Part shown: positions 17,899-24,912 of the stretch, one piece after another
How positions within the stretch are numbered: the stretch's first letter is position 1
How the letters are laid out: each line of letters starts with the position of its first letter
Origin: Desulfuromonas versatilis
Lineage (GTDB): Bacteria; Desulfobacterota; Desulfuromonadia; Desulfuromonadales; NIT-T3
NCBI RefSeq assembly: GCF_019704135.1
Contig: NZ_AP024355.1
Location: 2,226,001-2,290,000, forward strand
DNA length: 64,000 nt
Direction: 5' to 3'
Translations under genes and position numbers: made by a program
The notes under the pieces: model-generated
Seen by the model: only the letters and a program-made list of their open reading frames with translations
What the model was told of the DNA's origin: nothing
Database searches by the model: none

Positions 17899-17915
17899 AA
17901 CCGGGATTTTTACCC

Positions 17916-17944
17916 TTGACACCCCATTGCCGATTTGGTATCAA
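17916..17944 (+). promoter_or_regulatory. Promoter of tRNA-Cys
   Basis: TTGACA 17916-17921, 17-nt spacer, TATCAA 17939-17944. Predicted transcription start about 17951, some 27 nt before the tRNA. Confidence 0.55.
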
Positions 17945-17977
17945 TACCGAGCTTTTAGCGGCACCCAACGCCGTAAA

Positions 17978-18051
<74 letters not shown>

Positions 18052-18061
18052 ATCGCTGAAC

Positions 18062-18095
18062 AAAGCCAGCCGCCTGCGGCTGGCTTTTCTTTTTC
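18062..18095 (+). terminator. Intrinsic terminator of tRNA-Cys
   Basis: AAAGCCAGCCGC (18062-18073) and GCGGCTGGCTTT (18076-18087) form a 12-bp stem followed by a T-rich run to 18094. It ends only about 12 nt before the TSUP gene start. Confidence 0.9.
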
Positions 18096-18106
18096 CTGTG
18101 GGCACC

Positions 18107-18931
18107 ATGCATCTGCTGACCCTGCCGATCATCACGCTGCTCGTGCTGCTGGGCTCCCTGGCCGGGTTTCTGGCGGGGTTGCTCGGCATCGGCGGCGGTA
18201 TCATCCTGGTGCCGCTGTTTCTGTGGGTGTTCAGCACCGCGGGGTTTCATCCCGAGGTGATCGTGCACCTGGCCTTCGGCACCAGCCTCGCCATCATCCT
18301 GCCTACCGCGATCAGCAGCACCCTGGGGCACCGCAAGCGGGGCAACGTCGATTGGCACCAGGTGCTCTACCTCAGCATCGGCGCCGCCCTGGGGGCGGTC
18401 GCAGGGGCCTCGGCCGCAGCCGGTCTCTCGGGAGAGTGGCTGAAGGTGGCTTTCGGGGCGATGCAGATCCTGGTCGCCCTCAAGATGTATTTCCTGCATC
18501 CTCATCTGCCGCCCGAGCGCGGCAACCAGGTCCCCGTTTATGCCCTGCTGCTGGTCGGGCTGACCGGAGGGGCGTTTTCAGCGTTTTTCGGAGTGGGAGG
18601 CGGGGTCATCGCGGTTCCGCTGATGGTCATCGTGCTGCAGCTGCCGATTCACCTGGCGGTGGGCAACTCAAGCGCCCTGATCGTGGTTTCGGCCTTCACT
18701 GGCGCGCTCTCCTACACCCTGCACGGCCTGGGCAATGCCCAACTGCCTCCCTACTCCTTGGGTTACGTCAATGTCCTGGTCGCCTTTCTGGTGGCCCCTT
18801 TCACCATCCTCCTGGCCCGGCTTGGGGTTCGGGTTGCCGGCCGGGTATCCAATGATAGACTGAGATATATCTTCGCCGCGGTTCTGCTGATCATCGGCTT
18901 GCGGATGATCGTCAAGAACCTGTATTTCTGA
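18107..18931 (+). CDS. TSUP-family membrane exporter (TauE/SafE)
   Basis: 274 residues, about eight membrane helices, with the two family repeats GFLAGLLGIGGGIILVPL and GAFSAFFGVGGGVIAVPL. TSUP proteins move sulfite, sulfoacetate or other organic anions across the inner membrane; the substrate here is not known. ATG 18107 is used, GTG 18098 is possible, and neither has a clear ribosome site. It starts right after the tRNA-Cys terminator with no separate promoter seen. Confidence 0.88.
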   Translation: MHLLTLPIITLLVLLGSLAGFLAGLLGIGGGIILVPLFLWVFSTAGFHPEVIVHLAFGTSLAIILPTAISSTLGHRKRGNVDWHQVLYLSIGAALGAVAGASAAAGLSGEWLKVAFGAMQILVALKMYFLHPHLPPERGNQVPVYALLLVGLTGGAFSAFFGVGGGVIAVPLMVIVLQLPIHLAVGNSSALIVVSAFTGALSYTLHGLGNAQLPPYSLGYVNVLVAFLVAPFTILLARLGVRVAGRVSNDRLRYIFAAVLLIIGLRMIVKNLYF

Positions 18932-18966
18932 CCCGGGTCCGCGAGCTTTGCCCCAAGGAGGCCTGC

Positions 18967-19767
18967 ATGCGGCGCAATCCCGCCGTCGCCGGGCAGTTTT
19001 ATCCCGGCACCGCCGAAGAACTCCGCCACTCCCTCGGCCGACTGATTCCGGTTTCCCGGGAGCCGCACAAAGCTTTCGGAATCGTCTCTCCCCACGCCGG
19101 ATACCTTTACTCCGGAGCGATCGCCGGGGAAACCTTCGCCCGCGTCGAGGTGCCGCGGCGGGTGGTGATTCTCGGACCCAACCACCAGGGACTCGGCCAT
19201 CGGGCAGGGGTCTATGCCGGGGGCAGTTGGCTGACGCCCCTGGGCGAAGCGCGGATCGACGAACCCCTGGCCGAAGAAATCCTCCAGGGCTGCCCGGCCC
19301 TTGCCGCCGACGAGACCTGCCATCGCTTCGAGCATTCCCTCGAAGTGCAGGTCCCCTTCATCCAGACCCGGGCTCCAGGGGCCTCCATCGTCCCCATCTG
19401 CCTGCGGGGGGCCGCCCTGGATGAGCTGCTCGAATTGGGGCGGCACCTGGGAAAAACCCTGGCGCGTCACGACGATGTGCTGATGGTCGCCAGCTCGGAC
19501 ATGACCCATTACGAATCCGGGGAGCGCGCGCGGAAAAAGGACATGCTGGCCCTGGAGAAGGTGTTGGATCTCGACCCCCAGGGGCTCTACCTGGTGGTCC
19601 GGGAGAAGGGGATCACCATGTGCGGGGTGGTGCCGGTGGTGGTCATGCTGGCTGCCGCCCTGGAGATGGGGGCGCAGAAGGCCACCCTGGTCCGTTACGG
19701 CAATTCGGGCGAGGTCACCGGGGACCAGTCCGAGGTGGTGGGGTACGCGGGAGTCATCGTGGAGTAG
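18967..19767 (+). CDS. AmmeMemoRadiSam system protein B (MEMO1 family)
   Basis: 266 residues with the MEMO signatures RRNPAVAGQFYPG, SPHAGYLYSG, ILGPNHQGLG, FEHSLEVQVPF and ASSDMTHYE. The His and Asp residues of the putative metal site (HAG, NH, EH) are kept. ATG 18967 lies 35 nt after the TSUP stop. Function is undefined in bacteria; the usual AMMECR1 and radical-SAM partners are not next to it here. Confidence 0.9.
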   Translation: MRRNPAVAGQFYPGTAEELRHSLGRLIPVSREPHKAFGIVSPHAGYLYSGAIAGETFARVEVPRRVVILGPNHQGLGHRAGVYAGGSWLTPLGEARIDEPLAEEILQGCPALAADETCHRFEHSLEVQVPFIQTRAPGASIVPICLRGAALDELLELGRHLGKTLARHDDVLMVASSDMTHYESGERARKKDMLALEKVLDLDPQGLYLVVREKGITMCGVVPVVVMLAAALEMGAQKATLVRYGNSGEVTGDQSEVVGYAGVIVE

Positions 19768-19780
19768 GGGGGGAGGCCGT

Positions 19781-19907
19781 GGGCAGTGGGCAGTGGTGAG
19801 AATTAAACCCTTGCGAACTTGTCGAGGCTAAAGTATATAAATTGGGCCACCGAAAAGGTGGCCTTTTCTTTCATGCTGACCACTGATCACCGACCACTGT
19901 CCACTGC
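19781..19907. repeat. Imperfect inverted repeat flanking a hairpin before gltX
   Basis: The arm 19781-19799 (GGGCAGTGGGCAGTGGTGA) is loosely complementary to 19887-19907 (TCACC then CCACTGTCCACTGC). Between them lies the terminator-like hairpin at 19845-19872. It resembles one of the interspersed intergenic repeats listed further right. Confidence 0.4.
19845..19872 (+). terminator. Intrinsic terminator before gltX
   Basis: GGCCACC (19845-19851) and GGTGGCC (19857-19863) with a GAAAA loop, followed by TTTTCTTTC. It probably ends the TSUP-MEMO transcript. Confidence 0.75.
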
Positions 19908-19923
19908 TTTCAAGGAGTCCCCC

Positions 19924-21324
19924 ATGTCCGACCTTCGTGTCCGCTTCGCTCCCAGCCCGACGGGCCACCTGCATATCGGTGGGGCCCGCACCGCGCTGTT
20001 CAACTACCTGCTGGCCAAAAAGGAAAAAGGCACCTACGTGCTGCGCATCGAGGACACCGACGTGGCCCGCTCCACCCAGGAGTCGGTGGATGCCATTCTG
20101 CAGGCCATGGAGTGGCTGGGGCTTTCCTGCGACGAAGGACCCTTTTACCAGAGCCAGCGTTTCGACCTGTACCGCGAGAAGGTTCAGGAACTGCTCGACA
20201 AGGGCAAGGCCTACCGCTGCTACTGCAGCGCCGAGGAGTTGGAGGCCAAGCGCGATGCGGCCCTGAAAAGCGGCGGCAAGCCCAAGTACGACGGCACCTG
20301 CCGCAATCGCGCCGACCAGCCGGCGGGGTTGCCCTTCGTGGTGCGTTTCAAATCCCCGCAGGACGGGGTCACCAGTTTCGACGACCGGATCAAGGGGACC
20401 ATCAGCTTCAACAACGAGGAGCTGGACGACGTCATCATTCAGCGCAGCGACGGCACGCCGACCTACAACTTCGTGGTCGTGGTCGACGACGCCACCATGG
20501 GGATCAACCTGGTCATCCGCGGCGACGACCATGTCAACAACACCCCGCGGCAGATCCTCATGTACCAGGGGCTCGGCTACCCGGTGCCCGAATTCGCCCA
20601 CGTGCCGATGATCCTCGGCGCCGACAAGGCACGGCTCTCCAAGCGGCACGGGGCCACCTCGGTGATGGCCTACCGCGAGATGGGCTACCTCCCCGAGGCG
20701 ATGGTCAACTACCTGGTGCGTCTCGGCTGGTCCTTCGGGGACCAGGAGATTTTCTCCATGGAGGAGCTGATCGAGAAGTTCAGCCTGGAAAATGTCGGCA
20801 GGGCGGCCGGGGTGTTCAACCCCGAGAAGCTGCTCTGGCTCAACCAGCACTACATCAAGACCGGCGATCCCGTGCGGCTCGGCGAGCTGCTGAAGGAATA
20901 CCTGCAGATGCAGGGGGTCGACACTGCCGGTGGCCCCGAACTCGCCGCGGTGGTCAAAACCCTGCAGGAGCGGGCCCGGACCATGGTGGAGATGGCCCAG
21001 GGGGCGGCCTTCTACTTCCGGAAGGAGCTGGATTTCGACCCCGAGGCGGTGGCCAAGTTCCTCAGCGCCGACAAGCAGCCGGTGTTCGAGGCCCTGCTCG
21101 GCCAGCTCGAATCCTGCACCGAGTGGAACCACGGCGGTATCGAAACCGCCTTCGCCGCCGTCATGGAGGCCACCGGCCTCAAGCTCGGCAAGATCGGCCC
21201 CTCGGTCCGCGTCGCCCTGGTCGGCGGGACCACCAGCCCGAGCATCTATGAAGTGCTGGAAGTGCTCGGCAAACAGGAGTCGCTGCGCCGGCTGCGCAAT
21301 GCCCTGGCGATGCTGAAGGGTTAG
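19924..21324 (+). CDS. gltX: Glutamyl-tRNA synthetase
   Basis: 466 residues. ATG 19924 follows AAGGAG; an in-frame upstream start at 19819 would run through the terminator. The class I motifs are intact: HLHIGG (HIGH) in [14 protein letters not shown] and ARLSKRHG (KMSKS). It charges tRNA-Glu with glutamate for translation and for tetrapyrrole synthesis. No zinc-site peculiarity was noted. Confidence 0.97.
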   Translation: MSDLRVRFAPSPTGHLHIGGARTALFNYLLAKKEKGTYVLRIEDTDVARSTQESVDAILQAMEWLGLSCDEGPFYQSQRFDLYREKVQELLDKGKAYRCYCSAEELEAKRDAALKSGGKPKYDGTCRNRADQPAGLPFVVRFKSPQDGVTSFDDRIKGTISFNNEELDDVIIQRSDGTPTYNFVVVVDDATMGINLVIRGDDHVNNTPRQILMYQGLGYPVPEFAHVPMILGADKARLSKRHGATSVMAYREMGYLPEAMVNYLVRLGWSFGDQEIFSMEELIEKFSLENVGRAAGVFNPEKLLWLNQHYIKTGDPVRLGELLKEYLQMQGVDTAGGPELAAVVKTLQERARTMVEMAQGAAFYFRKELDFDPEAVAKFLSADKQPVFEALLGQLESCTEWNHGGIETAFAAVMEATGLKLGKIGPSVRVALVGGTTSPSIYEVLEVLGKQESLRRLRNALAMLKG

Positions 21325-21339
21325 GATCGTTGATATTTT

Positions 21340-22650
21340 TTACCAAAGGCCTCGATTCCTGGGAATCGGGGCTTTTTTTTCGAGGTTCGTATAGTCCCGG
21401 CGGATGAACAGGATGAGCAGTACCCAGAGAAGGCAGATGCCGAAGGTGAACCAGCTCAACTGCGGCACGCTAAGGGAAAAGGGCAGCCATTGGGTGAACG
21501 CCAGGATCACAAAGGCGCCGAAAATCTTGAACAGCCGATAGCCGAACATGTCGATCCAGGCCTTGGCCTGGTAGATCAGCAGCGAGTCGATGGGGATGTA
21601 GAGCAGTTCCTTGGAGGCCCGGTTGATGGAATAGGAGAGGCCGCGGTCACTGATCTTGGTGGCTGCGCCGAAAAGCAGGGTGGGGTGGAAGAAAAAGCCC
21701 AGGGAACAGAAACCCAGGATCAGCGGCTGCACCAGGAGCCCGGTAATTACACCAAAAAACCGATGAACCAGGGGAGTCAGAGCCAGGTTGACCGCGATGG
21801 AGACGCCGCCGAGGACGCTGAAGAAGGCGGAAAGGTAGGCGGTGCGGGGCTCCAGGTCGGGATAGACGGCCTCGACGGTTTTGAGAAACTGGTATTCAAC
21901 GATCGGGTCGACCAACTGGGCGAGGAGCAGGATGGCGGCGATGAGCAGCAGGTACCTGCTGCTTCTGATGGCCTTCCAGCCCCCCTCGAACCGCGTTGGG
22001 CGTCCCTTGGCCTGTATTTCGCCGTACAGTCCGAGGCGGGCCATCAACCAGCTCAGCCCCAGGATGACCTGGATGGTGCCGGCCGCCACCAGCAGCAGGT
22101 CTGGGGTCTGCAGCGGGGTCAGCTTGAGGATCAGGGCCGCCGCACCCCCGCCGAGCACCCCGCCGAGCAGCCCCCCGGTGCCGATGAAGCCGTACCAGCT
22201 TTTGCCCTCCCGGGTGCTGTAGATGGAATTGGTCAGGCTCCAGAATTGCTCGACCAGGACCACGCCGAGAATGTCGACGAAAATGTAAAAGGTCACGGCC
22301 ACGGCCGGGCCGGGTTGGATGAACAGCCAGCGGAACAGGACCAGGGTGGCGCAGAAGGCGAGGCAGCTGCCGAACACCACGTTGACCCGGGCATAACGGT
22401 TTACCAGGCGGTGGTACCAGCCGATCAGCGCTGCCATGGTCAGGGCGGTACCGATCCAGACATAGGGGAGCTGTTCGGCCCCCAGGTACTGGATGAACAG
22501 GGAGCGGCTGGCCGGTTTCAGCTGGTACAGGGCGGTGATGATCAAAAGGAAATTCAGAAAGAGAAAACAGGCCCTTAACCGCAGGACTCCGGTTCCCGTG
22601 GTGTCTGCTGGCCGCCTGTCCGGCTGAATTTCAGGCCCTGGGGATTGCAT
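21340..22650 (-). CDS. ADP/ATP-translocase (TLC/NTT)-family membrane transporter
   Basis: About 436 residues, roughly 12 membrane segments. The N-terminal part (KPASRSLFIQYLGAEQLPY) and the central EQFWSLTNSIYSTREGKSWY segment are typical of the nucleotide-exchange translocase-like family found outside obligate parasites. The ATG at 22650 is chosen over 22713 because it places the start nearer the first helix. It stands alone, convergent with gltX and divergent from a serine hydrolase. The substrate is unknown; free-living relatives need not exchange ATP. Confidence 0.75.
   Translation of the reverse strand: MQSPGPEIQPDRRPADTTGTGVLRLRACFLFLNFLLIITALYQLKPASRSLFIQYLGAEQLPYVWIGTALTMAALIGWYHRLVNRYARVNVVFGSCLAFCATLVLFRWLFIQPGPAVAVTFYIFVDILGVVLVEQFWSLTNSIYSTREGKSWYGFIGTGGLLGGVLGGGAAALILKLTPLQTPDLLLVAAGTIQVILGLSWLMARLGLYGEIQAKGRPTRFEGGWKAIRSSRYLLLIAAILLLAQLVDPIVEYQFLKTVEAVYPDLEPRTAYLSAFFSVLGGVSIAVNLALTPLVHRFFGVITGLLVQPLILGFCSLGFFFHPTLLFGAATKISDRGLSYSINRASKELLYIPIDSLLIYQAKAWIDMFGYRLFKIFGAFVILAFTQWLPFSLSVPQLSWFTFGICLLWVLLILFIRRDYTNLEKKAPIPRNRGLW
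21350..21380 (+). terminator. gltX terminator, inside the 3' end of the convergent transporter gene
   Basis: CCTCGATTCC (21350-21359) pairs with GGAATCGGGG (21362-21371), followed by C and eight T (21373-21380). The hairpin lies in the last codons of the opposite-strand gene, whose stop is at 21340. Confidence 0.88.
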
Positions 22651-22763
22651 TTTTCTTCGCAGTTTCAGTATAATGCGAACTCCTGTGCCTTTTTTGGCGC
22701 GGTCTGAACGCAAGCGTTTCCATTCTGATTTAAATCTTACTTTTTCCTTTTTGGTGCTGCCCG

Positions 22764-23675
22764 ATGAAAGTTTCGCTCTTTCGCCTGCCCCTGTTTGTCC
22801 TCCTCGCCAGCCTGCTGCTGCTTAACCTCGATTTCCCGGCCCAGGCCCGAAAGCCCTATCCCCAACTGGGCACCTGCGGCAACCCCACCCTCCAGGACGG
22901 ACTGGAAAGCTGCATCAGTTCGCTCAAGCTCGACAGGGCCGTGCGCGACGGCTCGCTGTGCGTGGCTGTGGTGGATATCACCGACCCGGAAGCACCGCAG
23001 TTTGCCGCAGTCAACGGCGACAGGATGATGTACGCGGCCAGCCTGCCGAAGATCGCCATCCTGCTCGGAGCCTTCGAGCGAATCGCCGCCGGCGAGTTGA
23101 CCCTCACCGGGGAGATCCGCGACAAACTCACCCGGATGATCCGCAATTCCTCCAACAGCGCGGCCACGGAAATGCTCAACCTGGTCGGCAAGGATTACCT
23201 GGCGCGGTTGCTGCAGTCCCCCCGTTACCGCCTCTATGACCCACGACTGAACGGCGGTCTCTGGGTCGGCAAGGATTACGGCAAGGCCGCAGCCTGGAAA
23301 CGCGATCCCCTGGCCAACCTCTCCCACGGCGCCACCGCCTTCCAGGTGGCCCGCTTCTATTACCTGCTGGAGACCGGACAACTGGTCTCCCCCGAGATGA
23401 GCCGGGAGATGAAGCAGATTCTCGGCGATCCGGCCATCCACCACAAGTTCGTCAAGGGGCTCGAGCAGGCCCGCCCCGGTGCGAAAATCTTCCGCAAGTC
23501 AGGCACCTGGCAAAATTTCCACGCCGACAGCGGCATCGTCGAGCGCGACGGGCGCCGCTACATCGCGGTGGCCCTGGCCGACGATCCGGCGGGGGGCAAG
23601 TGGCTGAGCGAGCTCATCGTGGGCCTCGACGACCTCATCTGCCAGGCTCCGACGGGCGGTGGTCCGCCTCGATGA
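22764..23675 (+). CDS. Exported class-A beta-lactamase-like serine hydrolase
   Basis: 303 residues. A signal peptide (residues 1 to about 28) precedes the penicillin-recognising fold: SLPK with nucleophile Ser93 and Lys96, SSN near residue 130, and KSGT near the C-terminus (IFRKSGTWQNFH). The omega-loop Glu of true class A enzymes is not obvious, so a peptidase or other hydrolase role is as likely as beta-lactam resistance. Its last 41 nt overlap the 3' end of the convergent serine hydrolase gene. Confidence 0.82.
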   Translation: MKVSLFRLPLFVLLASLLLLNLDFPAQARKPYPQLGTCGNPTLQDGLESCISSLKLDRAVRDGSLCVAVVDITDPEAPQFAAVNGDRMMYAASLPKIAILLGAFERIAAGELTLTGEIRDKLTRMIRNSSNSAATEMLNLVGKDYLARLLQSPRYRLYDPRLNGGLWVGKDYGKAAAWKRDPLANLSHGATAFQVARFYYLLETGQLVSPEMSREMKQILGDPAIHHKFVKGLEQARPGAKIFRKSGTWQNFHADSGIVERDGRRYIAVALADDPAGGKWLSELIVGLDDLICQAPTGGGPPR

Positions 23676-24912
23676 GGCGCTGCAGGCGGGTGCCGAAGCT
23701 CTGGTGGACCACCGCCGAGTTTTTGCGCAGCACGTCCGACATCATCACCACCAGGTAGAACAGGCGAGGTTCCCGGGCCGGGTATTCGACGATGGCCACC
23801 GAATTGAGCAGGTTCTCGACGTTGCCGTGGTACTTTTTGCAGACAAAGCCCGGCTCGGGGCGGCAGCGGTACAGCGACCCGGATTTGAAGTAGACCGCCG
23901 CCTCGTGCAGGGCCGGCGAGGAGGCGTAGCGGATGCGCCGCTCGGTCATGTACAGCAGCCGCTTGATTTCCCGGCTGGAAAACTCGTCGACCAGCCGTCC
24001 CGTCTCCAACTTCAGCAGGTACTCCAGCAGCATCCGCGGCGTGGCGTGACTGCTGGTGCCGGGAACCAGCTGTTTTCCCTTCCAGGTAAAGAATCCCCCC
24101 TGTCTCAACTCCTTCGGATCCAGGCCGTTTCGCGGCACCGGCTCATGCAGGGCCCTGCCCAGCAGCGCCGAAAGTTCCCGCTTGGGGGTCTCGCGCCAGA
24201 AGCGCTCGGCGACCGGCTGCGCGACGGGGTAATCCCGGCCGAAGTGAACCAGCATCAGCAGCTCCCTGAGCACCATGCTCGCCGCGGCATTGGAGCTGGC
24301 CGAGAGCATCCAGTCGAGGTAGCTGTACAGGCTGGCCCGGTCCCCCTCGCGCAGAGGGCGATAGCTGATGGCCCCTTCGCCGGGCCTCCAGAAGGGGACC
24401 TTGTGATGGTCGGTGGCGATGAAATGGTCCGCGGTTGCCGCCGAGTCGCGCAGCACCCGCAACCGTTGTTGCGGGTCGTCGGGATAGATGTCCGCCAGGG
24501 CCTGGAAAACGCCGAGGACGATCAACAGCTTGCCGACGCTCCCCGGGTTATGGGCGGCGTGCCCCCGGTGTTCGGCGAAACGGGGGTGCGCCGGGTCGCT
24601 CAGGTCGAGCACCGCAAGCGCATAGCGGTCCGCTTCCTCCCCCAGCAGGGCCACGATGCGGGACGAAAACTCCGGGTCGACCGGGGGGAGGGCGAAACCG
24701 GGCTTGTCGGACAGGCGCAGGTCGACCTCCGCGGTGGACAGCAGCGCGCCCTTGGGCAGCCACCGCCCCCGGAGCTTGCCGGCCTGCACCAGGCGGTCCG
24801 CCTCCAGGCGGGCGATCCCGGTATGAGCGTAACCGTCCAGAGGGTAGGGCCAGGCCGGGCCTGCGAAGCAGAGCAGCGCCAGGCTGCAGATGAACAACAG
24901 CGCCCTTTTCAT
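23635..24912 (-). CDS. Second exported serine hydrolase, beta-lactamase-like fold
   Basis: 425 residues: signal peptide (MKRALLFICSLALLCFAGPA), a roughly 90-residue N-terminal extension, then SVGK (Ser125, Lys128), SSN (206-208) and YFKSGSLY near the C-terminus. It is distantly related to the hydrolase encoded convergently at 22764-23675. Its ATG overlaps the TGA of the exported dikinase-like gene (ATGA), so the two are translationally coupled and probably act together in the envelope. Confidence 0.8.
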   Translation of the reverse strand: MKRALLFICSLALLCFAGPAWPYPLDGYAHTGIARLEADRLVQAGKLRGRWLPKGALLSTAEVDLRLSDKPGFALPPVDPEFSSRIVALLGEEADRYALAVLDLSDPAHPRFAEHRGHAAHNPGSVGKLLIVLGVFQALADIYPDDPQQRLRVLRDSAATADHFIATDHHKVPFWRPGEGAISYRPLREGDRASLYSYLDWMLSASSNAAASMVLRELLMLVHFGRDYPVAQPVAERFWRETPKRELSALLGRALHEPVPRNGLDPKELRQGGFFTWKGKQLVPGTSSHATPRMLLEYLLKLETGRLVDEFSSREIKRLLYMTERRIRYASSPALHEAAVYFKSGSLYRCRPEPGFVCKKYHGNVENLLNSVAIVEYPAREPRLFYLVVMMSDVLRKNSAVVHQSFGTRLQRLIEADHRPSEPGR

